A stretch of 64,000 nucleotides of DNA from Haloglycomyces albus DSM 45210 (GTDB lineage: Bacteria > Actinomycetota > Actinomycetes > Mycobacteriales > Micromonosporaceae), in assembly GCF_000527155.1 (NCBI RefSeq), contig NZ_AZUQ01000001.1, positions 2,804,168-2,868,167 on the forward strand, given 5' to 3'. Below the pieces are notes generated by a model. It was not told the DNA's origin. It made no database searches and worked only from the letters and a program-made list of their open reading frames with translations. The translations under genes and the position numbers were made by a program. How positions within the stretch are numbered: the first letter of the stretch is position 1; each line of letters opens with the position of its first letter. Below are positions 18,084 to 27,464 of the stretch, piece by piece.

Positions 18084-19034
18084 GTGATACGCATACTTGA
18101 ACCCGTTTGGCTTCTGGCTCTGATCCCGGTGGCGGCGTTGGCGGCCGTCTACGTATGGGCCCAGTTCCGCCGCGACAGGACCGCGGTTCGATTCGCCAAT
18201 ACCCCCGTGCTGCAGAAACTGGTCACCGGGTCTCCGGGTTGGCGTCGCCATATTCCCGCGTCTCTGTTGATCGTGGCTTTGACGGTGCTGGCCACCGGAT
18301 TGGCGAAGCCCGCGATCGACAAGCAGGAGGAGCAGGAACGAGCCACCATCATCCTGGCGATGGACGTGTCCCTGTCGATGAACGCCACAGACGTCGACCC
18401 CACCCGTATCGACGCGGCCAAGGACGCGGCGCTCAGTTTTGTAGAGGATTTGCCCGAACAGTACAACGTCGGTCTGGTTCAGTTCGCGGGTTTCGCATCG
18501 ATCGTCGTTCCCCCGACTCAGGATCGAGCGCAGCTCGCGCGGTCGATCAACGGATTGAACCTTGCCGAGGCCACCGCGACGGGGGAGGCGGTGTTCTCCT
18601 CGCTCCAAGCGGTGCAGCAGGCGCCGGACGACGGGCAGAACACCTTGGCACCCGCGCATGTACTACTGCTGTCGGATGGATTCCTCACCACGGGGCGCAA
18701 CCTGGAACAGGCGGCGTCCGCCGCAGAACAGGCGGGGGTCCCGGTGTCGACGGTGGCCTTCGGAACCGATCTGGGCACTGTGGAGATCAACGATCAGATG
18801 GTGGGTGTTCCGGTCGACCGCGAGGCTCTCGAAGGGCTGGCCGAAGCGACTCAAGGTAAGTCCTATGAGGCCGCCAGCGCGGAGGAACTGCGTGAGGTGT
18901 ACGAGTCAATGGGCTCCTCCTTGGGGGAGAAAACCGTTCCCGAAGACATTTCGCGATGGTTCATCGCCGTCGCCATGCTTCTGCTCTTCACCGCGGGCGG
19001 CCTGTCGCTGTGGTGGTCTTCGCGTTTGACGTGA
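18084..19034 (+). CDS. VWA-domain membrane protein (BatA-like)
   Basis: 316 residues from the GTG at 18084, with AGAGG 6-10 bases upstream. An N-terminal helix (VWLLALIPVAALAAVYVWA), a second at about 60-75, a VWA domain with the complete MIDAS start MDVSLSMNATD, and a C-terminal helix (WFIAVAMLLLFTAGGLSLWW) are seen. Probably faces the outside and works with the MoxR ATPase. Same order as in mycobacteria, directly before fabG-inhA. Confidence 0.92.
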   Translation: MIRILEPVWLLALIPVAALAAVYVWAQFRRDRTAVRFANTPVLQKLVTGSPGWRRHIPASLLIVALTVLATGLAKPAIDKQEEQERATIILAMDVSLSMNATDVDPTRIDAAKDAALSFVEDLPEQYNVGLVQFAGFASIVVPPTQDRAQLARSINGLNLAEATATGEAVFSSLQAVQQAPDDGQNTLAPAHVLLLSDGFLTTGRNLEQAASAAEQAGVPVSTVAFGTDLGTVEINDQMVGVPVDREALEGLAEATQGKSYEAASAEELREVYESMGSSLGEKTVPEDISRWFIAVAMLLLFTAGGLSLWWSSRLT

Positions 19035-19219
19035 TCCTGCTATGCGCGGCGTCCAGGGGCGTCGGAGGAATCTCGATCCACCCGGGCTTTGTGAGCGCGA
19101 GTCATGTGACATGGTCGGTAGAGGTGGACGGAAGGTGCCATGCCACCACAGTGGCACCACGTTTCACCGGCTGACATGAAACCGATACCATCGGGCGGGA
19201 CCGAACGAAGGATTTTTAG

Positions 19220-19936
<717 letters not shown>

Positions 19937-20024
19937 TCCCCAACGTCCCAGGACGAACATCAAACCAAGACTCCACCATCGCGGTGTCGTCTGGAACTTT
20001 AGTGAGTAGAAAGCTGCAAGGATT

Positions 20025-20789
20025 ATGGGAATTCTGGACGGAAAAACACTTCTCATCACCGGTGTCATCACCGAACAATCCCTCGGGTTCGGCGTGGCGA
20101 AATACGCACAGGAACAGGGAGCCAAGGTCATCCTGACCGGATACGGACGCCTCACACTCGTGAAGCGGATCGCTCAGAAGCTTCCCGAACCCGCGCCCGT
20201 CATCGAACTGGATGTCACCGACCCCGAGCATCTCGACAATCTCTCCACTGAACTGCGCGAACACACCGATCGCATCGATGGAGTCCTCCACGCGATCGCC
20301 TACGCGCCTGAAACGGCGTTGGGAGGCAACTTCCTGAACACGACGTGGGAAGACGTCGCCAAGGCGATGGAGGTGTCGACCTTCTCCTACAAATCCCTCG
20401 CCACCGCCGTACTACCCCTGATGACCGAAGGCGGATCGGTCGTCGGACTGGACTTCGACGCGACCAAGGCCTGGTCGGTATACGACTGGATGGGCGTCGC
20501 CAAAGCCGGACTCGAATCGGTCAACCGCTACCTGGCCCGCGACCTTGGACCCAAGGGAATCCGCGTTAACCTGGTGTCGGCAGGCCCGATGAAGACCATG
20601 GCGGCGAAATCCATTCCCGGATTCGAACAGTTCGAGGAGGAATGGAAGAACCGGTCGCCGCTGGAATGGGACCTGACCGACTCCGAACCGGTCGCCAAGG
20701 CCTGCGCGGTCCTGCTCTCCGACCTCCTTCCCGCCACGACCGGCGAAATGATCCACGTAGACGGCGGTTTCCACGCGATTGGAGCCTAA
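20025..20789 (+). CDS. inhA: Enoyl-[acyl-carrier-protein] reductase, InhA-like
   Basis: NADH-dependent last step of the fatty-acid elongation cycle. The 254 residues read GKTLLITGVITEQSLGFGVA at the start and carry the catalytic Tyr/Lys as YDWMGVAKAG, then VNLVSAGPMKTMAAKSI. By alignment to mycobacterial InhA (HSIGFMP), this protein has HAIAYAP, so the residue matching Ser94 is Ala. An AAGGA site is present. Ferrochelatase follows after 5 bases. Confidence 0.96.
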   Translation: MGILDGKTLLITGVITEQSLGFGVAKYAQEQGAKVILTGYGRLTLVKRIAQKLPEPAPVIELDVTDPEHLDNLSTELREHTDRIDGVLHAIAYAPETALGGNFLNTTWEDVAKAMEVSTFSYKSLATAVLPLMTEGGSVVGLDFDATKAWSVYDWMGVAKAGLESVNRYLARDLGPKGIRVNLVSAGPMKTMAAKSIPGFEQFEEEWKNRSPLEWDLTDSEPVAKACAVLLSDLLPATTGEMIHVDGGFHAIGA

Positions 20790-20794
20790 CTGAC

Positions 20795-21823
20795 ATGCAG
20801 AATTACGACGCCATACTCCTACTGTCCTTCGGGGGCCCGGAAGGACCCGACGACGTTCTTCCCTTCCTCCGCAACGTCACACGCGGAAGAGGCATCCCCG
20901 ACGAGCGGCTGGCGGAAGTCGCCGAACACTATCGGCACTTCAATGGCGTCTCGCCCCTCAACCAATGGTGTCGTGACCTGATACCCCGATTGCGCGACAG
21001 CCTGCGACGATTTGATATCCACCTCCCCGTTTACTGGGGCAACCGCAACTGGAATCCCATGCTGGTGGACACCGTCGCCCAAATGGCCAACGACGGAGTC
21101 CGCCACGCCCTGGCGATCGCCACCAGCGCCTACGGTTCGTACTCCTCCTGCCGGCAGTACCTCGACGACATATCCGCCGCCCGAGCGGCCGTGGGAGAGC
21201 GTGCGCCCCAGATCGACAAGGTACGGCACTTCTTCGACCACCCCGGGTTTATCGAAGGATATCTTCCCGGAATCGAAAAAGCCCTGAACTCGATCACCGT
21301 CGACGACACCACCCGACTCGTCTTCACCGCGCACTCCATACCACAGAGCATGGAGGAATACTCCGGGCCCGAAGGAGCACGCTACTCCGACCAGGTAACC
21401 GAAGCCGGTCAACTCGTCGTCGACGCTCTCGGGTGGAAAGGCCCCTGGGACGTGGTCTGGCAATCACGCTCCGGACCTCCGTCGGTGCCCTGGCTGGAAC
21501 CCGACGTGAACGACCGACTGGAAGAACTCGACACCACCACCTCCGTGGTAGTTTGTCCCATCGGATTCCTCTCCGACCACATTGAGGTGCTCTGGGACCT
21601 GGACAACGAAGCAGCCGACACGGCGCGGCGAAAAGGCATCGAATACGCCCGTGCCGCCACCCCCGACATCGACGGTCCTCTGAGCGACACCCTCGCCGAA
21701 CTGGCCGCCGAACGCATCCAGGGGGCGCCGCTACGCCGCCTTGGGAAACTACCTCTCTGGGACCCCCGCGAAGAAGGCTGTTGCCCAGCGCGGCAAGCCC
21801 CACCACGGCCAAAGACCGAATAG
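20795..21823 (+). CDS. hemH: Ferrochelatase (coproporphyrin III type expected)
   Basis: Inserts iron into the porphyrin; actinobacterial members use coproporphyrin III (then named CpfC). 342 residues from the ATG at 20795, 5 bases after inhA; the longer open frame upstream lies inside inhA. Motifs: ILLLSFGGPEGPDDVLPFL, the active-site VFTAHSIPQSM with His, and PIGFLSDHIEVLWDLD with Glu. Cys residues in SSYSSCRQY-type context and a C-terminal CCPAR may be part of an iron-sulfur site known in relatives, but not all four ligands are obvious. Confidence 0.95.
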   Translation: MQNYDAILLLSFGGPEGPDDVLPFLRNVTRGRGIPDERLAEVAEHYRHFNGVSPLNQWCRDLIPRLRDSLRRFDIHLPVYWGNRNWNPMLVDTVAQMANDGVRHALAIATSAYGSYSSCRQYLDDISAARAAVGERAPQIDKVRHFFDHPGFIEGYLPGIEKALNSITVDDTTRLVFTAHSIPQSMEEYSGPEGARYSDQVTEAGQLVVDALGWKGPWDVVWQSRSGPPSVPWLEPDVNDRLEELDTTTSVVVCPIGFLSDHIEVLWDLDNEAADTARRKGIEYARAATPDIDGPLSDTLAELAAERIQGAPLRRLGKLPLWDPREEGCCPARQAPPRPKTE

Positions 21824-21921
21824 TCGCACCGGACGGGGAGCAGCCGATTCAGGTGGCCTAGACCGATAACGCTGCCGCACCCCGACTGTGCAAACCCATT
21901 CCAATAAGGGACACTATAGAT

Positions 21922-22353
21922 GTGGAATGGGCAATAATTTGGATCATCGTAGCGGTGATTCTGGGACTAACCGAGTTGACCCTCGGCACATTCGTGCTGG
22001 CCATGATCGCAGTGGGAGCGGGCGCCGCCGCGCTCGCGGCGGGTTTGGGAGCGCCGGTCGCCGTTCAGGCCGCGGTGTTCGCCGGAGCTTCCATCGCCTC
22101 AATCTACGGTGTGCGGCCATTCCTACGCAAAGCGGTCAAAAGCGGATCTGACAGGCTTGCGCTCGGCCCCCGAGCCTACGAGGGAACCACCGTGACGGTG
22201 CTGGAAAAGGTGAATGCCGACGGCGGCATCGTCGAATTGGGAGGAGATCGATGGACCGCCTATCCATTGGAGCCCGAAGTCGCCTATGACGAGGGTGAAC
22301 AGGTTACCGTCGTAGAAGTCAAGGGCGCAAGCGTCATCGTATGGAGAACCTAG
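21922..22353 (+). CDS. NfeD-like membrane protein
   Basis: 143 residues, start GTG 21922 with AAGGGA about 10 bases upstream. Three hydrophobic segments (about 2-20, 22-40, 44-62) precede an OB-fold NfeD C domain (YEGTTVTVLEKVNADGGIVELGG, split; ending VVEVKGASVIVW). NfeD proteins pair with SPFH proteins to organise membrane domains. The next gene begins 1 base after the stop. Confidence 0.9.
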   Translation: MEWAIIWIIVAVILGLTELTLGTFVLAMIAVGAGAAALAAGLGAPVAVQAAVFAGASIASIYGVRPFLRKAVKSGSDRLALGPRAYEGTTVTVLEKVNADGGIVELGGDRWTAYPLEPEVAYDEGEQVTVVEVKGASVIVWRT

Positions 22354-22354
22354 A

Positions 22355-23413
22355 ATGGACGAATTCATGAACGCAGCTGGAATCGTGGGGATCATCCTCG
22401 CGGTCTTTGTGGTGCTTGTACTGGTCAAAGCAGTGAAGATCGTTCCGCAACAGTGGAACTACGTTATCGAGCGGCTAGGTAAATACCGTCGTACGCTCGA
22501 GCCCGGGCCGCGCGTGCTGGTGCCCTTTATCGACAGTGTGCGCGCCAAGGTCGACCTGCGTGAGCGAGTGGTCAATTTTCCACCTCAACCGGTGATCACC
22601 GAGGACAACCTGATGGTGTCGATCGACACCGTGCTGTACTACGTCATCACCAACCCCACCGCCGCCGTCTACAACATTGACGACTATCTGTCCGGTGTGG
22701 AGCAGTTGACCACCACGACACTGCGTAACGTCGTCGGTGCCATGGATCTGGAAAAGACCTTGACCAGCCGAGAAGAGATCAACTCCCGACTGGCGGCCGA
22801 ATTGGACAAAGCCACCGACAAGTGGGGCTTGAAAGTCACTCGCGTAGAACTGCGGGCCATCGACCCGCCGGCCTCGATCCGCGACGCGATGGAAAAGCAG
22901 ATGCGTGCCGAACGTGATCGGCGTGCGGCCATCCTGACCGCCGAAGGTGTCAAAACCTCGGAGATTCTGCGTGCCGAAGGTGAACAGCAGTCCGCGGTAC
23001 TCCGCGCCAAAGGTGAACGTGATTCCGAGGTCCTCAAGGCCGACGGTCAGGCCAAAGCGGTGCAGACGGTGTTCGCCGCCATTCACCAGTCGAAGCCGAC
23101 CGACCGCCTGCTGGCCTACCAGTATCTGCAGACGCTGCCTCAGATCGCCTCCGGTGACGCCAACAAGATGTGGGTCATTCCCGCCGAGCTCACCAAGAGC
23201 CTGGGAGCCTTGGGCAACGCTCTAGGCGGGTACGGAGACTCCAAGACCAGTGACGAGGAAGTTGAGGTCGATCCGGCGGCCCTGAACAGTTTCGATGACA
23301 CCGCCAAGGAGGCGCTGGAAGCCGCCAAACGCGCCGCCAGTCAAGTGGCCGAAGCGGAAAGCAGTAGTGAAAAGCGGAAGAAGGACAAATCCCGGGAACT
23401 TCCCGAGGAATAA
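22355..23413 (+). CDS. SPFH/Band 7 membrane protein (stomatin-like, QmcA type)
   Basis: 352 residues. An N-terminal helix (IVGIILAVFVVLVLVKAVKIV) anchors a Band 7 domain starting VPQQWNYVIERLGKYRR, including LEPGPRVLVPFID and the coiled Glu/Ala-rich repeat AEGVKTSEILRAEGEQQSA. The tail is charged (SSSEKRKKDKSRE). It is coupled to nfeD and ends at a terminator. Confidence 0.95.
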   Translation: MDEFMNAAGIVGIILAVFVVLVLVKAVKIVPQQWNYVIERLGKYRRTLEPGPRVLVPFIDSVRAKVDLRERVVNFPPQPVITEDNLMVSIDTVLYYVITNPTAAVYNIDDYLSGVEQLTTTTLRNVVGAMDLEKTLTSREEINSRLAAELDKATDKWGLKVTRVELRAIDPPASIRDAMEKQMRAERDRRAAILTAEGVKTSEILRAEGEQQSAVLRAKGERDSEVLKADGQAKAVQTVFAAIHQSKPTDRLLAYQYLQTLPQIASGDANKMWVIPAELTKSLGALGNALGGYGDSKTSDEEVEVDPAALNSFDDTAKEALEAAKRAASQVAEAESSSEKRKKDKSRELPEE

Positions 23414-23427
23414 GGTCATCCGTGAGG

Positions 23428-23462
23428 ATTGTGGCCGGGGCCGACAGGTGCCCGGCCACAAT
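23428..23462 (+). terminator. Terminator after the nfeD-SPFH genes
   Basis: ATTGTGGCCGGG (23428-23439) and CCCGGCCACAAT (23451-23462) form a perfect 12-bp stem with an 11-base loop, 15 bases past the stop. No T-run. Confidence 0.75.
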
Positions 23463-23512
23463 CGCGTCCGGACCGCTCGGTTCTGGACCGGTGGGTAAGG
23501 CACACTTGAGCC

Positions 23513-25510
23513 GTGAATACGACGCCCGCAACGATCAACCATCCAGACGACAGCCGGTTGAACGACTACCGCAACCTCACCGATCTACAGTTGCGAACTC
23601 GGATCGAACAGCCCGAAGGTCTATTCATCGCCGAGGGGCACTTGGCCGTGAATCGAGCACATCGTGCGGGCTACCGGATGCGTTCGCTGCTGCTGGATCG
23701 CAAGAGGGTGGAACAGTACGGCCATCTGGCCACCGCACCGGACGGCTCTACCGCGCCACTGTACAGCGCGGCTCCCGACGTTCTGGAGAATGTGACGGGC
23801 TACGACGTACACCGCGGTGTCCTCGCTTCCTTCCACCGCAAGTCGCTGCCGTCGGTGGAGGACCTCCTCGCCGATTCCAAGCGTCTGATCGTGTTGGAGA
23901 ACATCAATAATCACACTAATATCGGTGCGATTTTTCGGGTGGCCGCCGCGCTCGGCTACGATGCGGTGGCGCTGGCGCCCGATTGCGCCGACCCCCTGTA
24001 TCGCCGCAGCGTGCGAGTCAGTATGGGGGAGGTCTTCTCGATACCGTACACCTACCTGGATCCGTGGCCGCAGGCATTGGCGAGCGTGCGGGAAGCGGGA
24101 TTCTCGCTACTGGGAATGAGCCCTTCCGGTGGAGCCGTCGATATCCGAACCCTTGCTCCCGGTCTGAAAAGGAAGCCGGCCCTGCTGTTCGGCGCCGAAG
24201 GGCCCGGACTGACCGCCCATGCATTGACGGCTTGCGATCAGACCGTCTACATTCCCATGCACAATAACGTGGACTCTTTGAACGTGGCGGCCGCCAGTGC
24301 GGTGGCCGCCTGGGAGATCGTTCGCGACTTATTCCGAGACGTGCAATTGTTCGAACTCGGATTCACAGGGCGGGCCCCAGGTGTAACGCAGGTGCCCCTC
24401 GGAAAGGTTCATGTGTACGGCCATGGCCGTGCTGGACCAGAGTTCGGGTGGCTCCTCCTCGACCACGTGACGGCAGAGACTCAGCTCCGCGTTCTCATGG
24501 TCGCGGAGAGCCGATTCCACATCCTTCTCGTCCAAAGGGCCTGTGCCGAGGAGAGTCTCCATGCGTTCCTGACGCACAAAGGTGGACTGTCGACCGGAAG
24601 CGAGCCAACTTTGATCGACTCCGAGAGCTTCGGGGGACAGAAAGTGATTGGCGTGGATCAAAGGGTCGGATCCATTTTGGTGGGTCGTCACCGTTCCGTG
24701 CGGCGACGTTTCCACGTTGATGACACCTTCATCACGGGATCCGATCAGGAAGTTGGCCGAACAGCCGGGGCGGGGGAGCGACACGGTGGCGAGAGCTTCG
24801 GCGAGCGTGGTCGACGACAGAACCTTCCACGTGCGCATATGAACCGGCATCCCGGCAACCTGCCAGGTATCGTCGCTGGAACCCATACCCATCAAGCAGA
24901 CCCCGATCCCGGCACTGTTCAGACCGATCTTCGGGCCGACAATGCCCGCCTCGGTGAAACCGAGTACATTGACACCACCTTCTCGGTAGCGGAGCCAACC
25001 GCCTTTGATCTGTGGAAACCAGTCCCAGTTCTGCGCGATACGGACCGCTCCGTCGGTGAACCCCGGGCTCGTGGCTCCGACGGAAGTGCATTCGCCCTTG
25101 ACACTGGCGATGGTGGGGCGACCGAATTCGCTCCAAGTGGTGTACAGCAATTCGTACCGGGCGTTGGACATTGCCACGTCCTCGAGCTCCGTGCCCGAGC
25201 CACGGGACACGCCCTCCATCATGGCCAGGTAGTCGGGGTCGAAGTCTCCGCAGCGAGTGATGAAATCGCGGCTGCGCCGTTTGATCTCGGCGTCGCTGAG
25301 TCCGGCGACACGAATGCGGGAACGGTATTCTCGCGCGTTGGCGGCCACGTCCGCTCCGAAGACGTCGCCTTGGGTCAAACCACGTTCGTACGGAGAACCG
25401 GAAACCTCTATCACAGGAATCTGAGTCATGGTCATAACCTTCCCAGATGGTCGCCCGGAAACCAAACCGCTTTTCAGCCGCCGACCAAAGCGCGTTCGAC
25501 CTGTGAATAA
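23513..25510 (+). CDS. TrmH/SpoU-family RNA 2'-O-methyltransferase, with no stop codon at the end of the domain
   Basis: Transfers methyl from SAM to a 2'-OH of rRNA or tRNA. An N-terminal substrate-binding part (LTDLQLRTRIEQPEGLFIAEG) precedes the knotted SPOUT domain: IVLENINNHTNIGAIFRVAAAL, then LLFGAEGPGL and IPMHNNVDSLNVAAASAVAAWEI. The domain ends near residue 272 (about 24330), yet the frame has no stop until 25508-25510. The extra 390 or so codons are the exact antisense of the convergent hydrolase gene. They are unlikely to be a real domain. Either the protein carries a junk tail, or a frameshift (by assembly or mutation) hides a nearby stop; a +1 shift would end near 24384. Treat the end coordinate as uncertain. 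Confidence 0.8.
   Translation: MNTTPATINHPDDSRLNDYRNLTDLQLRTRIEQPEGLFIAEGHLAVNRAHRAGYRMRSLLLDRKRVEQYGHLATAPDGSTAPLYSAAPDVLENVTGYDVHRGVLASFHRKSLPSVEDLLADSKRLIVLENINNHTNIGAIFRVAAALGYDAVALAPDCADPLYRRSVRVSMGEVFSIPYTYLDPWPQALASVREAGFSLLGMSPSGGAVDIRTLAPGLKRKPALLFGAEGPGLTAHALTACDQTVYIPMHNNVDSLNVAAASAVAAWEIVRDLFRDVQLFELGFTGRAPGVTQVPLGKVHVYGHGRAGPEFGWLLLDHVTAETQLRVLMVAESRFHILLVQRACAEESLHAFLTHKGGLSTGSEPTLIDSESFGGQKVIGVDQRVGSILVGRHRSVRRRFHVDDTFITGSDQEVGRTAGAGERHGGESFGERGRRQNLPRAHMNRHPGNLPGIVAGTHTHQADPDPGTVQTDLRADNARLGETEYIDTTFSVAEPTAFDLWKPVPVLRDTDRSVGEPRARGSDGSAFALDTGDGGATEFAPSGVQQFVPGVGHCHVLELRARATGHALHHGQVVGVEVSAASDEIAAAPFDLGVAESGDTNAGTVFSRVGGHVRSEDVALGQTTFVRRTGNLYHRNLSHGHNLPRWSPGNQTAFQPPTKARSTCE
24329..25429 (-). 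CDS. C45-family hydrolase / acyltransferase-like (Ntn fold)
   Basis: 366 residues from the ATG at 25429; GGAAGG is 8 bases upstream (an ATG at 25435 is nearer than usual to it). It resembles acyl-CoA:6-aminopenicillanate acyltransferase relatives: IEVSGSPYERGLTQG, an expected nucleophile Cys114 in VKGECTSVG, AQNWDWFP and GIGVCLMGMG, and NFLIGSRDEGVINVE. Family members are N-terminal-nucleophile amidases, activated by self-cleavage before Cys. Substrate unknown. It follows the phosphotransferase gene by 44 bases and is probably co-transcribed. Confidence 0.82.
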   Translation of the reverse strand: MTQIPVIEVSGSPYERGLTQGDVFGADVAANAREYRSRIRVAGLSDAEIKRRSRDFITRCGDFDPDYLAMMEGVSRGSGTELEDVAMSNARYELLYTTWSEFGRPTIASVKGECTSVGATSPGFTDGAVRIAQNWDWFPQIKGGWLRYREGGVNVLGFTEAGIVGPKIGLNSAGIGVCLMGMGSSDDTWQVAGMPVHMRTWKVLSSTTLAEALATVSLPRPGCSANFLIGSRDEGVINVETSPHGTVTTHQNGSDPLIHANHFLSPEALGVDQSWLASGRQSTFVRQERMETLLGTGPLDEKDVESALRDHENAELSLCRHVVEEEPPELWSSTAMAVHMNLSEGHLRYTWGPPCESEFEQLHVSE

Positions 25511-26487
25511 TGCAGTGTCCACCACTTGATCAACCCGGTTTGACCGGGAAGTAGGTGGTCACAGGCCGAGTTATGCCGAAGGTAGTGCCATTCGATGATC
25601 CAGTTGTCGGTGAGTCGGTCCCACCACAGTTGATGCGCGGCCAGGGAAATCTCCGCCGCGCCGATGTCGAAGGCGGAGCGGTAGCCGGTCGCGAAGGATC
25701 GAATGCGATCCGTGTCAAGCCCCTGTTCGTTGCCGTAGGTGAAGTAAAACACCGCCGCACGGGTCATTTCGCGTGCGTAGGACGATACGGAGAGGCGATC
25801 CCAATCCAGTATCGCCGAGACGGCGTCGTCGCTGCCGTGTAGGACGTTATGGGGATGAAGGTCGCCGTGAATGTAGCCCAGGACCTGTGGAGACTGCTCC
25901 GGTGGACGACGATCTCCCAGTCGGACCAGAAGCCCGCGCTTGAGACGCAGGGTCTTTTCCGCCATAGTCTCGAAACCGGTGTTGTCACCGCGACCGGCGG
26001 CCATGAGTTCGAGAAGCCGGTCGACCTTGCGGAGCGCTTCCGCTGTGGTCATGGGGGAGTCGAAGGTGGCCGGACGATCCGCTGGAATGGAACCGTGCAA
26101 GGTGCGATGCAGGCGTCCGATGACATTACCCAGCTGTTGACAGGCCGCCGGGGACATGGCCAGTCCCGAACGGTGTTTCCCGGCCACCCAAGGGAAGACT
26201 CCGAACTCCTCACCGCCGACGAAGATGGTGGAAGTGCCTCCGCGAGAGGGCACCGGTTGCACGACCGGGACGCCGGAGTTCCACATCGCATGCAGAACCC
26301 GAAATTGAAACTGGAGTTCATCCCCTTTCACGTCACGGAACATCTTCAAGAGGTACGGGCCTGAAGCGGTGTCAACGCGCCAACTGCGGTTCATCAGGCC
26401 GGTCTGAACCCGCTTCATTTGCATGATCGGCCCTAGCTCCCAATGAGCCAGTGCGGCATCGGGAAGTCCAGGTGCGGCAACTGTCAT
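25474..26487 (-). CDS. APH-family phosphotransferase (kinase-like)
   Basis: 337 residues from the ATG at 26487. The fold is that of aminoglycoside/homoserine kinases: catalytic YIHGDLHPHNVL, metal-binding ILDWDRLS, and an N-lobe MNRSWRVDTASGPYLLKMF. The substrate cannot be told. No ribosome binding site, but TAGGCT (26495-26500) lies 7 bases upstream of the ATG, so a leaderless mRNA is likely; longer upstream frames are less credible. Paired with the C45 hydrolase gene. Confidence 0.85.
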   Translation of the reverse strand: MTVAAPGLPDAALAHWELGPIMQMKRVQTGLMNRSWRVDTASGPYLLKMFRDVKGDELQFQFRVLHAMWNSGVPVVQPVPSRGGTSTIFVGGEEFGVFPWVAGKHRSGLAMSPAACQQLGNVIGRLHRTLHGSIPADRPATFDSPMTTAEALRKVDRLLELMAAGRGDNTGFETMAEKTLRLKRGLLVRLGDRRPPEQSPQVLGYIHGDLHPHNVLHGSDDAVSAILDWDRLSVSSYAREMTRAAVFYFTYGNEQGLDTDRIRSFATGYRSAFDIGAAEISLAAHQLWWDRLTDNWIIEWHYLRHNSACDHLLPGQTGLIKWWTLHYSQVERALVGG

Positions 26488-26494
26488 GCATACA

Positions 26495-26500
26495 AGCCTA
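26495..26500 (-). promoter_or_regulatory. -10 box for a leaderless mRNA (APH-family gene)
   Basis: TAGGCT on the minus strand, 7 bases before the ATG at 26487, fits TANNNT with transcription starting at the start codon. Inferred from spacing. Confidence 0.5.
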
Positions 26501-26692
26501 ACCATTCTCCGCACGTGGTGCACGTCGCGTTCGAGGGAGACCCCCGGATCCGAGCGAGGAATGAATCCTGTATAGTTTCTTCTCGTTGGAGGGAAACGGC
26601 GCGAAGCCGGTAAAACTCCCAAACAACCACATATCCCCGCATTATGCGGGACCAACGCACGGGTGTTACGATGGTTAAGGCCCGGAGTTGAT

Positions 26693-26778
26693 GCGCGGGT
26701 GGCGGAATGGCAGACGCGCTAGCTTGAGGTGCTAGTGTCCTATTACTGGACGTGAGGGTTCAAGTCCCTCTCCGCGCA
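26693..26778 (+). tRNA. tRNA-Leu (anticodon GAG)
   Basis: An 86-base class II tRNA. Acceptor GCGCGGG/TCCGCGC (one G-T pair), anticodon stem CTAGC/GCTAG around TTGAGGT (anticodon GAG), a long variable arm (GTCC..GGAC), T-loop TTCAAGT, discriminator A at 26778. CCA is not encoded. TACGAT at 26667-26672 may be the -10. Confidence 0.96.
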
Positions 26779-26785
26779 CGAAAAC

Positions 26786-26825
26786 GAGTTCGGCGCCTAC
26801 CGGTTTTCCGGTAGGCGCCGAACTC
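26786..26825. terminator. Strong hairpin terminator after tRNA-Leu
   Basis: GAGTTCGGCGCCTACCGG (26786-26803), TTTT loop, CCGGTAGGCGCCGAACTC (26808-26825): a perfect 18-bp stem. It lies between tRNA-Leu and the convergent DUF4180 gene and can serve both. Confidence 0.9.
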
Positions 26826-26860
26826 ATATCTCCTGCCTTATCCCGTGTGACGGTCACACA

Positions 26861-27295
26861 TCAAAATTCCGACGGCCAACCGCGGTCATGGACTCCCCGA
26901 AGTTTCGCGGTCGCGATACGCCGCCGGAAGTCACTGGACACTGTAGATAAGGCGATGTCATTCAGGTCGGCGATGAAACGGATATGACGTCCCTGATTCG
27001 CTTCATGAACGAAGTCCCGTAGTGCCGAACTACGGTCCGTCCAGAAGCTGACGTCGCCGACGATATACAGACGAATCCGATAGTTGACGAACTTCTGCGT
27101 GATCTCTCCGGCCAGACCGGTCTCGAGGGAAAAGAACGTCTCATCGAAGCGTTGACAGGGAACGGCCACCGCATCGGCGCAATCGAAGGCCTCTCCGATG
27201 AGGTCCAGGGCGTGCTGCGTCGATGAGACGGCCGGGCCGTTTTCGTCGCATACCAGGATCGGCGATCCGCCGCGCTCGATGATCGTTCGGCTCAT
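26861..27295 (-). CDS. DUF4180 protein
   Basis: 144 residues. The family core is clear: DLIGEAFDCADAVAVPCQRF, then FFSLETGLAGEITQKFVNYR and the pair SSALRDFVHEANQG / IRFIADL. Members are small cytoplasmic proteins, sometimes near MarR/ArsR-type regulators; function unknown. AAAGGCAG precedes the ATG. It is alone, converging on tRNA-Leu. Confidence 0.85.
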   Translation of the reverse strand: MSRTIIERGGSPILVCDENGPAVSSTQHALDLIGEAFDCADAVAVPCQRFDETFFSLETGLAGEITQKFVNYRIRLYIVGDVSFWTDRSSALRDFVHEANQGRHIRFIADLNDIALSTVSSDFRRRIATAKLRGVHDRGWPSEF

Positions 27296-27464
27296 TTCTG
27301 CCTTTCGTATAAGTGAAATCTTCTACCGAAGACCGGTTTTGAAGTCGATCTGGGAAGGTTCGCAGACAACGCGTGCGTTCAGCAAGTGAATTATCGATAT
27401 CGGACCGGTCGACTCGCGGAAAACCGTGCCGTAGGGGCTGCTTGTGGCCCTAGAATGCACAGCT

